From an uncultured Faecalicatena sp. (GTDB lineage: Bacteria > Bacillota > Clostridia > Lachnospirales > Lachnospiraceae), in NCBI GenBank assembly GCA_902489075.1, contig CABTYO010000012.1:6963-70962 (forward strand): a stretch of DNA of 64,000 bases. Reading direction: 5' to 3'. Within the stretch, counting starts at the first letter, position 1. Each line of letters opens with the position of its first letter. The translations under genes were made by a program, and so were the position numbers. The notes under the pieces were generated by a model. The model ran no database searches, was not told where the DNA came from, and saw only the letters and a program-made list of their open reading frames with translations. This document shows, piece by piece, positions 42,832 to 50,815 of the stretch.

Positions 42832-44220
42832 TTATTTGTTTCTCAGGTATTCATCAATACCCTTTGCACCTGCTTTTCCTGCACCCATAGCAAGAATAAC
42901 TGTTGCTGCACCTGTTACGGCATCTCCACCTGCGTATACAGCAGCTTTGGAGGTCTGTCCGTTCTCTTCTTCAGCAACGATACATTTTCTCTTGTTAACT
43001 TCCAGTCCTTTTGTTGTAGAAGAAATCAGTGGGTTCGGTGAGGTACCGAGTGACATAACTACTGTGTCAAGCTCGATCTCATACTCTGAACCTGGAATCT
43101 CAACCGGACGTCTTCTTCCGGATGCATCCGGCTCACCGAGTTCCATCTTGATTACTTTCATGCCTTTGACATATCCGTTCTCATCTACAAGGATCTCCTT
43201 CGGATTTGTCAGAAGATCGAAGATCACTCCTTCTTCTTTTGCATGATGTACTTCTTCTACTCTGGCAGGAAGCTCTGCTTCACTTCTTCTGTATACGATA
43301 TGTACTTCTGCACCAAGTCTTAATGCTGTTCTTGCAGCATCCATGGCAACGTTACCGCCGCCGACTACTGCAACCTTCTTACCTGCAACGATCGGTGTAT
43401 CGTAGTTGTCATCGAATGCTTTCATCAGGTTGCTTCTTGTCAGGTACTCATTCGCTGAGAATACGCCGTTCGCGTTCTCTCCCGGGATTCCCATGAACAT
43501 CGGAAGTCCTGCACCGGAACCGATGAATACAGCTTCAAATCCTTCTTCTTCGATCAGCTGATCGATGGTTGTGGATTTACCGATAACTACGTTTGGCTCG
43601 AATTTAACGCCTAACTCTCTTACTTTCTCGATCTCTTTTGCAACAACTTTCTGCTTTGGAAGACGGAATTCAGGGATTCCGTATACCAATACACCGCCCA
43701 GCTCATGAAGGGCTTCGAATACGGTCACATCATATCCCATCTTAGCAAGGTCTCCGGCACATGTCAGTCCAGACGGGCCTGAACCGATAACTGCCACTCT
43801 GTGTCCGTTGGTTGTCTCAGGACATTCCGGCTTAATGTCATGCTCCAGAGCATAGTCTGCTACGAATCTCTCAAGCTTACCGATGGAAACCGGCTCGCCC
43901 TTAATTCCACGGATACATCTGCCTTCACACTGGGACTCCTGTGGGCATACACGTCCGCAGATAGCCGGGAGTGCGGAAGCCTTACCGATTACTTTGTAGG
44001 CTTCTTCAATCTTACCTTCTTTTACCTCTTTGATAAACCCAGGGATATCAATGGCAACCGGGCATCCTTCGATACACTTTGCATTCTTGCATCCTATGCA
44101 TCTCTGAGCCTCTTCCATTGCTTCTTCCTGATTATATCCAAGACAAACTTCTTCAAAATTAGTTGCACGTACTTTTGGATCCTGCTCTCTTACAGGCACT
44201 TTCTTTAATACATCAGCCAT
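42832..44220 (-). CDS. nfnB: NfnB/GltD-like NADPH-binding flavoprotein (Nfn large subunit)
   Basis: 462 residues. The N-terminal ferredoxin-like part has the cluster-binding cysteines C-IGCKNAKCIEGC and CGRVCPQESQCEGRC. Then come two Rossmann dinucleotide sites, VIGSGPSGLTCAGDLA (FAD) and VVGGGNVAMDAARTAL (NADPH), and a final GGDAVTGAATVILAM. It is often labelled glutamate synthase small subunit. Paired with the gene directly upstream, it is better read as NfnB, which bifurcates electrons among NADPH, NADH and ferredoxin. The two genes overlap by one base (TAATG). Confidence 0.88.
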   Translation of the reverse strand: MADVLKKVPVREQDPKVRATNFEEVCLGYNQEEAMEEAQRCIGCKNAKCIEGCPVAIDIPGFIKEVKEGKIEEAYKVIGKASALPAICGRVCPQESQCEGRCIRGIKGEPVSIGKLERFVADYALEHDIKPECPETTNGHRVAVIGSGPSGLTCAGDLAKMGYDVTVFEALHELGGVLVYGIPEFRLPKQKVVAKEIEKVRELGVKFEPNVVIGKSTTIDQLIEEEGFEAVFIGSGAGLPMFMGIPGENANGVFSANEYLTRSNLMKAFDDNYDTPIVAGKKVAVVGGGNVAMDAARTALRLGAEVHIVYRRSEAELPARVEEVHHAKEEGVIFDLLTNPKEILVDENGYVKGMKVIKMELGEPDASGRRRPVEIPGSEYEIELDTVVMSLGTSPNPLISSTTKGLEVNKRKCIVAEEENGQTSKAAVYAGGDAVTGAATVILAMGAGKAGAKGIDEYLRNK

Positions 44221-45110
44221 TAGTTGTCACCTCCACAGTTTCCGCAGCCACCATGATGAGTGTCTCCTTCTTGTAATTTCAGCATTGCACGGCCTTCCTC
44301 GGTCTTGTACATCTGGCTTCTCTTCATTGCCTGATCAAAGTCTACAAGATGTCCGTCGAACTCTGGTCCGTCTACACATGCAAATTTGATCTCATCGCCT
44401 ACCTGAAGACGGCATGCACCGCACATTCCGGTTCCATCTACCATGATCGGGTTCATGCTGACGATGGTAGGAAGCTCTAACTTCTTTGTAAGCAGGCATA
44501 CGAACTTCATCATGATCATCGGTCCGATTGCAACACATACATCATACTTCTTGCCTTCATTCTGAACCAGGTCTTCGATTACTGCTGTAACCATTCCGGA
44601 ACGTCCATAAGAACCGTCATCTGTTGTCACATATAAATTACCGGCAACAGCTTCCAGTTCTTTCTCAAGGATCAGCATGTCTTTGGTCTTGGAACCAACG
44701 ATCACATCAGCGTCAATGCCGTGCTCATGCAGCCATTTCACCTGTGGGTATACCGGAGCTGCACCTACACCACCGGCAACGAATAACATCTTCTTCTTTT
44801 TGAGGTCTTCCAGATCTTCGTGGATAAACTCTGACGGGCATCCCAGAGGTCCTACGAAATCACGGAAACTGTCTCCTTCTTTTAAATCTGCCATCTTCAC
44901 TGTAGAAGCTCCGACTTCCTGGAATACGATTGTGATCGTTCCAGCCTCTCTGTCGTAATCACAGATTGTGAGAGGGATTCTTTCACCCTTGTCATCCATC
45001 TTCACAATCACAAACTGTCCTGGCTGGCAGTGGCTTGCAACACGCGGTGCGTGTACATTCATAAGATAAATCTTATCAGCCAGTTTTTCTGCTTTCAATA
45101 TCTTGTACAT
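44220..45110 (-). CDS. nfnA: NfnA-like ferredoxin-NADP reductase subunit (Nfn small subunit)
   Basis: 296 residues. Dihydroorotate-dehydrogenase-electron-transfer-like fold: FAD motif HCQPGQFVIVKMDDKGERIPLTICDYD, NAD motif LFVAGGVGAAPVYPQVKWL, and the [2Fe-2S] cysteines DGTGMCGACRLQVGDEIKFACVDGPEFDG. A Cys-rich tail, HHGGCGNCGGDN, follows. With NfnB it forms the bifurcating NADH-dependent reduced ferredoxin:NADP+ oxidoreductase that makes NADPH in Clostridia. An AAGGAGG site precedes the ATG. The 140-base leader before it is unusually structured. Confidence 0.88.
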   Translation of the reverse strand: MYKILKAEKLADKIYLMNVHAPRVASHCQPGQFVIVKMDDKGERIPLTICDYDREAGTITIVFQEVGASTVKMADLKEGDSFRDFVGPLGCPSEFIHEDLEDLKKKKMLFVAGGVGAAPVYPQVKWLHEHGIDADVIVGSKTKDMLILEKELEAVAGNLYVTTDDGSYGRSGMVTAVIEDLVQNEGKKYDVCVAIGPMIMMKFVCLLTKKLELPTIVSMNPIMVDGTGMCGACRLQVGDEIKFACVDGPEFDGHLVDFDQAMKRSQMYKTEEGRAMLKLQEGDTHHGGCGNCGGDN

Positions 45111-45250
45111 CTTCTTCCTCCTTATATAAATAGAGTTTCACTTGTGAAACCCGCGCCTGAAGCGGTCTCTGTTCAGCATTTACCCCATATGCTGCAGGAT
45201 GTATTCCGTCCGGCGGACTTCCATATCCTTACGGATATAAAATCACTCTT
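45111..45250 (-). other. structured 5' leader of nfnAB with a short reading frame
   Basis: About 140 bases between the predicted start near 45250 and the nfnA ATG. On the minus strand it holds several hairpins in a row: ATATCC/GGATAT, GTCCG/CGGAC, CAGCAT/ATGCTG, and a perfect GTTTCAC-TT-GTGAAAC (45134-45149) just before the ribosome site. A 14-codon frame, MEVRRTEYILQHMG, spans 45180-45224, with AAGGAT directly before its ATG (too close for a good site). No known riboswitch was recognised. Attenuation or a protein-binding leader is possible. Confidence 0.45.
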
Positions 45251-45256
45251 TTCTTA

Positions 45257-45285
45257 TAATACGACATAATAAAAGGAAAGGCAAG
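45257..45285 (-). promoter_or_regulatory. nfnAB promoter
   Basis: Minus strand TTGCCT (45280-45285), 17 bases, TATTAT (45257-45262). Confidence 0.6.
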
Positions 45286-45334
45286 TATTGTTTATGAAAA
45301 ATAGAACCACATTTTAAGTGCTTCATAAACCGTA

Positions 45335-45374
45335 AAAACGGAGACCGGCTTTATCTCAGGCCCGCCCCCGTTTT
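45335..45374 (-). terminator. terminator of the Fe-alcohol dehydrogenase gene
   Basis: AAAACGG (45335-45341) pairs with CCGTTTT (45368-45374). On the minus strand the stem ends in TTTTTA, about 65 bases after the adh stop. A GC-rich inner stem (GGC/GCC) lies inside. Confidence 0.6.
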
Positions 45375-45437
45375 GCTTTGAATACTGCCGGTTCTTCCGG
45401 ATATGTATGTTCTATCTATTGCGTGATATCTTCTATA

Positions 45438-46619
45438 TTAGAAGTCTACCTCTGTTCCGTAGTAGATGCAGTTGAACAGTCTTTCCATCTCTGCCGGTGT
45501 GATGCTTCTTGGATTGGAACCTGTACATGCGTCTCCAACAGCAAGTTCGGAAATCTTCGCGATCTTCTCTTTGAATTCATCTTCGTTGATACCGAATTCT
45601 TTCAGAGTCTTCGGAATGCTCAGCTGTACATTGAAATCATCAATCTTCTCACACAGGCTGTTGATCAAAGCCTTCTCAGATGCTCCCGGAAGTCCTACTC
45701 TGCGTGCAATCTCAGCGTAACGCTTAGCAGCTACAGGATCTTTTGCATTGTATTTGATTACATATGGAAGGTACATTGCGTTTGCACATCCGTGTGTAAT
45801 ATGTCCTGTTGAGAAAGCAGCTCCTGTCTTGTGTGCCATGGAGTGTACGATACCAAGCAGTGCATTGGAGAATGCCATACCTGCCAGGCACTGTGCGCTG
45901 TGCATCTGCTCTCTTGCTTCTTTGTTCCCTTTGTAGGAAGCCGGCAGATAATCGAATACCATCTCGATTGCCTGGATTGCAAGAGGATCTGTGAAAGCAC
46001 AGTTTAACGTGGATACATATGCTTCGATTGCATGTGTCAGTGCATCCATACCTGTGTAGGCAACCTGTTTCGGTGGAAGCTGTTCTACTAACTCAGAGTC
46101 AACGATTGCAACATCTGGTGTGATATTGAAGTCAGCTAACGGATACTTCACGCCTGTCTGATAGTTCGTGATAACTGAGAATGCTGTCACTTCTGTAGCT
46201 GTTCCTGATGTAGACGGAATTGCTGCGAATTTAGCTTTCTGTCTCAGTTCCGGGAAGTTGAATGGGATACATAAATCTTCGAATGTTACATCCGGATATT
46301 CATAGAATGCCCACATTGCTTTTGCTGCATCTATTGGTGATCCGCCGCCCATTGCTACGATCCAGTCCGGTTCGAAAGCACGCATTGCTTCTGCACCTTT
46401 CATAACTGTCTCTACAGATGGGTCCGGCTCAACGCCTTCAAATAACTGAACTTCCATTCCTGCTTCTTTCAGGTATCCGACTGCTTTGTCCAGGAATCCC
46501 TGACGCTTCATGGAACCGCCGCCTACTACAAGGATTGCTTTCTTTCCTTTCAGATTTTTCAGTTCTTCCAAACATCCTTTTCCGTGATAAATGTCTCTTG
46601 GTAATGTAAATCTGCTCAT
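45438..46619 (-). CDS. iron-containing alcohol dehydrogenase
   Basis: 393 residues, group III Fe-ADH. N-terminal GCLEELKNLKGKKAILVVGGGSMKRQGFL, the NAD(P) loop VAMGGGSPIDAAKAM, TSGTATEVTAFSV, and metal ligands in DALTHAIEAYVS (Asp/His), GIVHSMAHKTGAAFSTGHITHGCANA. It reduces aldehydes to alcohols (or the reverse) with NAD(P)H, so it is a fermentative sink. Its promoter carries a Rex-like operator between -35 and -10, and the rex gene is in this same window, so it is probably repressed at high NAD+/NADH. Confidence 0.95.
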   Translation of the reverse strand: MSRFTLPRDIYHGKGCLEELKNLKGKKAILVVGGGSMKRQGFLDKAVGYLKEAGMEVQLFEGVEPDPSVETVMKGAEAMRAFEPDWIVAMGGGSPIDAAKAMWAFYEYPDVTFEDLCIPFNFPELRQKAKFAAIPSTSGTATEVTAFSVITNYQTGVKYPLADFNITPDVAIVDSELVEQLPPKQVAYTGMDALTHAIEAYVSTLNCAFTDPLAIQAIEMVFDYLPASYKGNKEAREQMHSAQCLAGMAFSNALLGIVHSMAHKTGAAFSTGHITHGCANAMYLPYVIKYNAKDPVAAKRYAEIARRVGLPGASEKALINSLCEKIDDFNVQLSIPKTLKEFGINEDEFKEKIAKISELAVGDACTGSNPRSITPAEMERLFNCIYYGTEVDF

Positions 46620-46644
46620 TGTACTGCATCTCCTTTATGAGTCT

Positions 46645-46693
46645 GTTATTTTTTTAACGTGTTTATTATAGCACCGTTAAACTTTTAACGCAA
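46645..46693 (-). promoter_or_regulatory. adh promoter with Rex operator in the spacer
   Basis: Minus strand -35 TTGCGT (46688-46693), 17 bases, -10 TATAAT (46665-46670). GTTAAACTTTTAAC (46676-46689) lies in the spacer and fits the core of the clostridial Rex site GTTAA-N4-TTAAC. A second copy with one mismatch, GTTATTTTTTTAAC (46645-46658), lies just downstream of the -10. Repressor binding would block polymerase directly. Confidence 0.7.
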
Positions 46694-46735
46694 CCTTTAA
46701 CTCATAAAATTTCTGTTAATTTTTGCACAAAAATG

Positions 46736-46769
46736 CCGCTGTGTTTTTGTTTATTTTTTAACACAGCGG
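46736..46769 (-). terminator. terminator after the zinc-ribbon/TPR gene
   Basis: CCGCTGTGT (46736-46744) pairs with ACACAGCGG (46761-46769), just downstream of the stop at 46786. No clear T-run follows on the minus strand, so efficiency is uncertain. Confidence 0.55.
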
Positions 46770-46785
46770 TGTGATTTATGCTGCC

Positions 46786-48264
46786 CTACTGGGCAGTCTC
46801 AAGTACATAGTTTCTCTTTGTTAACTGCGTATACTTGTTGGTATTATTATTGCGAAGTACAGCAGTAAACATCGTCTGGCCCTCCGGCATGTCGATCGGG
46901 CCTGTATATTCCTCGGCAGTTACAGCCGGGTCCGTCGGGTCCGTATCATCCATCGTATAGAATGCCGTATATCCCTCCGGTACCGTGATGGTAATCTGCG
47001 TTGCCGTCTCATACTGACCGGTGGACGGTGTCACAGAAGGTGCATCCTCCATCGGAAGCTCGATCACATAGGTACGGGACGCAGTCAGGCTTGGAATCTT
47101 CTTCTTATTGACAGAAATCGCCTTGATTACATTCGTCCCCTCTTTCAGAAGGATTGGTTCTGTATACTTCTTACTGGAAGTGTCCGGCTCTGAACCGTCA
47201 TCTGTATAATAAATAGTTCCGCCCTCCGAGGTCAGCGTTACCTGCTGTACTTCCTCGAAAGTACCCTCTTCCAGACTGAATTCCGGTTCATTGGAAACAT
47301 ATTCCTTAACTGCTTTGAGAACATCATCATATTCGCAGTCCGTCAGAAGCACCGAAATCTTAAGCAGCTGTTTCGAATCCATATAAAACTGGATGGCAGC
47401 TTTATACAATGCAGCGTTGGACGGCTGTGAAGCGATTGCCGTGGTAAATACGGCTTCTGCACCTTCCAGGTCATCCTGCTGGCTGTATACCTTTGACAGC
47501 CCGGTATAAGCCTCCGCCCTCGTGCTGTTTTTCGATATTGCCTTATTATAATAGGTCTCCGCAAGTGAATAATCACTGGAAGCAAGCGCCTGATTGCCTT
47601 TTCGGATCTGTCCTTCATATGAATTCTGATAATAGACATAGCCAAGCACACCTGCCACGATAAGAAGCAGGAGTACGATAATCAGCGCCCTCTGGCGGCG
47701 TTTCTTTGCCAGACGCTTCTTACGCGCGATCTGCTGGCGGCGCCTTTCCTCTGCCTCACTTCTTAAAGACATGGTTCCTGTTCCCTGCCTGCGCACAGAT
47801 CCGGTATCCTGCCGTCCTCTCTGCATATTGCCTGTGGTACCACGCGCATTCATATTTCCCGTGGTGCCGCGTGATCCCTGGCGCATATTGCCTGTCGTGC
47901 CCCGTGATCCCTGACGCATACTGCCTGTTGTACCGCGTGATCCCTGACGCATGTTACCTGTCGTGTTTCTTCCGCCCTGACGGCTCTGCCTCATGGCGGC
48001 ATTTCTCTTTGCCCTTATTTCATCGAGCTCTCCCTGGCTCAATACTCTTGTAGAATTACTATACTCCCTTGTCCCCTCACGGCGGTATCTCCTGATATCG
48101 TCCGTCCTGATCTGTCTTGTGGCGTCTTCAATAGAACCCTTTACTTCCTGTGCAAGGACATCTTCCAGAGGATTATAATCCGGTACAATCTGAACTTCCA
48201 TACCGCATTCCGGGCAATAGAGCATCTCGTCCGGAATTATGGCACCACAATGTGTACATCTCAT
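46786..48264 (-). CDS. zinc-ribbon membrane protein with RG-rich repeats, TPR and chitobiase-like C-terminal domains
   Basis: 492 residues. Residues 1-22: zinc ribbon MRCTHCGAIIPDEMLYCPECG. Then ~70 polar residues, an Arg/Gly-rich tandem-repeat zone (MRQGSRGTTGN units), a basic stop-transfer KKRLAKKRRQR, and one transmembrane helix (ALIIVLLLLIVAGVLGYVYY). Outside are TPR-like units (GNQALASSDYSLAETYYNKAISKNSTRAEAYTGL), then two FN3-associated/CHB_HEX_C-like domains (GGTIYYTDDGSEPDTSSKKYTEP; YTAFYTMDDTDPTDPAVTAEEYTGP). It overlaps the folD stop by 4 bases (ATGA). The role is unknown; the layout suggests a membrane scaffold that joins a cytoplasmic zinc-finger to the envelope. Confidence 0.85.
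   Translation of the reverse strand: MRCTHCGAIIPDEMLYCPECGMEVQIVPDYNPLEDVLAQEVKGSIEDATRQIRTDDIRRYRREGTREYSNSTRVLSQGELDEIRAKRNAAMRQSRQGGRNTTGNMRQGSRGTTGSMRQGSRGTTGNMRQGSRGTTGNMNARGTTGNMQRGRQDTGSVRRQGTGTMSLRSEAEERRRQQIARKKRLAKKRRQRALIIVLLLLIVAGVLGYVYYQNSYEGQIRKGNQALASSDYSLAETYYNKAISKNSTRAEAYTGLSKVYSQQDDLEGAEAVFTTAIASQPSNAALYKAAIQFYMDSKQLLKISVLLTDCEYDDVLKAVKEYVSNEPEFSLEEGTFEEVQQVTLTSEGGTIYYTDDGSEPDTSSKKYTEPILLKEGTNVIKAISVNKKKIPSLTASRTYVIELPMEDAPSVTPSTGQYETATQITITVPEGYTAFYTMDDTDPTDPAVTAEEYTGPIDMPEGQTMFTAVLRNNNTNKYTQLTKRNYVLETAQ
47822..47995. repeat. 33-bp coding tandem repeats (11-residue RG-rich units)
   Basis: Four to five units of MRQGSRGTTG(N/S) plus shortened flanking copies. They are in frame with 33-base spacing and strongly similar at the DNA level, so unit number can change between strains by slippage. 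Confidence 0.8.
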
Positions 48265-49115
48265 CTTAACTCCTCCTGCCTGCGCGCAGCTGCCACACAA
48301 TTGTTCATTAACATCGCAATGGTCATGGGTCCCACCCCGCCCGGTACCGGTGTGATTGCAGAAACCTTATCTTCAACATCCGCAAAATCAACGTCCCCGC
48401 AGAGCTTGTTGTTCTCATCTCTGTGCATCCCCACATCAATGACAACTGCCCCTTCTTTTACATAGTCTGAATTGATGAACTTTCTCTTTCCAATTGCAAC
48501 AATCAATATATCTGCACGCTTTGCGACTTCTTTCAAGTTCACGGTCCGGGAATGGGTTACGGTAACCGTCCCGTTCTCCCGGAGCAGAAGTGCCGCCATC
48601 GGTTTTCCGACAATATTGCTTCTACCGATTACAACACATTCTTTTCCGCCAATCTCGACCCCTGAACGCTTCAGAAGCTGGATGATCCCGGACGGGGTAC
48701 AGGACACGAAGCCCTCCTCCCCGATCCAGAGCCTTCCCACACTGACCGGATGGAACCCATCCACGTCCTTATCAGGCGCGATTGTGCGGATAATCTTATC
48801 CTCATTGATATGTGAAGGCAGCGGCAGCTGGACCAGAATTCCGTTCACCTGATCGTCTGCATTGAGTTCCTCCACGAGAGAAATCAGTTCTTCCTGTGTC
48901 ACGGACTCGGGAAGCTCGTATGCTCTCGATTCGATCCCGATATAAGCGCACGCCTTCTTCTTATTGTTTACATAGACAATAGATGCCGGATCTTCTCCGA
49001 CCTGTATCACAGCCAGACAGATATTGGTGCCTTCCGCCTTCATGGACTGAACTTTTTCCTTCAATTCATCTTTTATCTGCTTTGAAATCAGCTTTCCATC
49101 AATAATCTGTGCCAT
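48261..49115 (-). CDS. folD: methylene-THF dehydrogenase / methenyl-THF cyclohydrolase
   Basis: 284 residues. MAQIIDGKLISKQIKDELKEKVQ start, catalytic YVNNKKKACAYIGIES (Tyr and Lys), GILVQLPLPSHINEDKII, and the NADP site GRSNIVGKPMAALLL with VTVTHSRT. It makes 5,10-methenyl- and 10-formyl-THF from methylene-THF. It begins 12 bases after fhs and ends by overlapping the zinc-ribbon gene; the three are one transcription unit. AAGGAG site present. Confidence 0.97.
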   Translation of the reverse strand: MAQIIDGKLISKQIKDELKEKVQSMKAEGTNICLAVIQVGEDPASIVYVNNKKKACAYIGIESRAYELPESVTQEELISLVEELNADDQVNGILVQLPLPSHINEDKIIRTIAPDKDVDGFHPVSVGRLWIGEEGFVSCTPSGIIQLLKRSGVEIGGKECVVIGRSNIVGKPMAALLLRENGTVTVTHSRTVNLKEVAKRADILIVAIGKRKFINSDYVKEGAVVIDVGMHRDENNKLCGDVDFADVEDKVSAITPVPGGVGPMTIAMLMNNCVAAARRQEELR

Positions 49116-49126
49116 TTACTTCTCCT

Positions 49127-50797
49127 TTAAAACAGGCCGGTAATCTTACCTTCTTCTGTAACATCGATATTATTCGCCGCCGGAACCTTTGGCAGTCCAG
49201 GCATGGTCATGACCGCACCGGTCAGGGCTACAACAAAGCCTGCGCCTGCGCTGACGTATACTTCACGGATATGAATATCAAAATTCTCCGGACGTCCGAG
49301 CTTCTTCGCATCATCTGACAGAGAATACTGATTCTTCGCCATACATATCGGGAAGGAACCGAATCCCATCGCCTCGATCTTGGCAAGCTGCTTCTCAGCA
49401 GCCGGCTCATAGACAACGCCGCGTGCTCCATAAATTTCTTTAGAAATCTTCTCGATCTTTTCTTTCAGAGATAATTCATCTTCATATAATGGATGGAAAT
49501 GGCTCTCTTTATTCTCCAGAGTATCCAGCACTTTTTTCGCCAGCTCGATACCGCCTTCTCCACCTTTTTCCCAGACCTCTGAAAGGGCGAATTCGCATCC
49601 GCGCTCTTCGCAGAACCTGCGGATAAATTCATTCTCTGCCGCTGTATCGGTTACAAAAGAGTTCAATGTGACAACTACCGGCACATCATATTTCTGTATA
49701 TTCTCAATGTGTTTCTCAAGATTTACAATTCCCTTTGCAAGTGCTTCCAGGTTCTCTTCACCCAGATCGCTTTTTGCAACTCCACCATTATACTTCAAAG
49801 CACGCACGGTTGCAACTAAAACTACAGCGTCCGGCTTTAAGCCTGCCTTGCGGCACTTGATGTCCAGGAACTTCTCAGCACCCAAGTCAGCGCCGAAGCC
49901 TGCCTCAGTAATCGTAATATCGCTGATCTTCAATGCCATCTTTGTCGCGCGCACACTGTTGCAGCCATGTGCGATATTGGCAAAAGGTCCGCCGTGTACG
50001 AGTGCCGGTGTATGCTCCAGTGTCTGGATAATGTTCGGCTTGATGGCATCCTTTAAAAGTGCTGTCATAGCGCCGGTTGCCTGAAGGTCATCTGCCGTCA
50101 CTGGATCTCCGTCAAAATTATAGGCCACGATGATTCTGCCCAGACGGCGCTTTAAGTCTGCCAGATCATCTGCCAGGCAGAGGATTGCCATGATCTCTGA
50201 CGCAACAGTAATCACAAAGTGGTCTTCTCTGACCATACCATCCATTTTATTTCCAAGTCCTACAACAATATTCCTGAGAACCCGGTCATTCATATCCAGA
50301 CAGCGTTTCCATACCACCTGGCGTGGATCAATGCGAAGCGCATTCCCCTGCTGGATATGGTTGTCAAGCATCGCTGCAAGCAGGTTGTTAGCTGAGGTAA
50401 TAGCATGAAAATCTCCGGTAAAATGCAGGTTCAGGTCTTCCATCGGAACTACCTGTGCATATCCGCCGCCGGCAGCACCACCCTTGATTCCGAAGCATGG
50501 TCCCAGAGACGGCTCCCGAAGTGCAATCAGCGCCTTCTTGTCTAACTTGGCCATTGCCTGTCCCAGTCCAACCGTAGTCGTGGTCTTGCCCTCTCCTGCC
50601 GGAGTCGGGTTGATGGCTGTTACGAGTACCAGCTTTCCGTCTTTTTTGTCTTTGATCTTATCCCATAAATCCTCAGATAATTTTGCCTTATACTTCCCGT
50701 AAAATTCGAGATCATCCTCCTCGATCCCGATTCTCGCCGCAACATCTTTGATGTGCAGCATCTGTGCTTCCTGTGCGATCTGGATATCTGTTTTCAT
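49127..50797 (-). CDS. fhs: formate-tetrahydrofolate ligase
   Basis: 556 residues, the usual length. P-loop PTPAGEGKTTTTVGLGQAM (residues ~64-82), EPSLGPCFGIKGGAAGGGYAQVVPMEDLNLHFTGDFHA, and FGADLGAEKFLDIKCR. It activates formate with ATP to 10-formyl-THF, the first methyl-branch step of the acetogenic pathway or a purine supply reaction. With folD next door the two cover formate to methylene-THF. No CO dehydrogenase genes are in the window. It begins 18 bases after the ftsK stop. Confidence 0.98.
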   Translation of the reverse strand: MKTDIQIAQEAQMLHIKDVAARIGIEEDDLEFYGKYKAKLSEDLWDKIKDKKDGKLVLVTAINPTPAGEGKTTTTVGLGQAMAKLDKKALIALREPSLGPCFGIKGGAAGGGYAQVVPMEDLNLHFTGDFHAITSANNLLAAMLDNHIQQGNALRIDPRQVVWKRCLDMNDRVLRNIVVGLGNKMDGMVREDHFVITVASEIMAILCLADDLADLKRRLGRIIVAYNFDGDPVTADDLQATGAMTALLKDAIKPNIIQTLEHTPALVHGGPFANIAHGCNSVRATKMALKISDITITEAGFGADLGAEKFLDIKCRKAGLKPDAVVLVATVRALKYNGGVAKSDLGEENLEALAKGIVNLEKHIENIQKYDVPVVVTLNSFVTDTAAENEFIRRFCEERGCEFALSEVWEKGGEGGIELAKKVLDTLENKESHFHPLYEDELSLKEKIEKISKEIYGARGVVYEPAAEKQLAKIEAMGFGSFPICMAKNQYSLSDDAKKLGRPENFDIHIREVYVSAGAGFVVALTGAVMTMPGLPKVPAANNIDVTEEGKITGLF

Positions 50798-50815
50798 TTG
50801 TGTACCTCCTGTTAT

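Noticed and set aside
47822..47995. 33-bp repeats as a CRISPR array
   Set aside because: Repeats are contiguous with no spacers and code in frame for an 11-residue unit.
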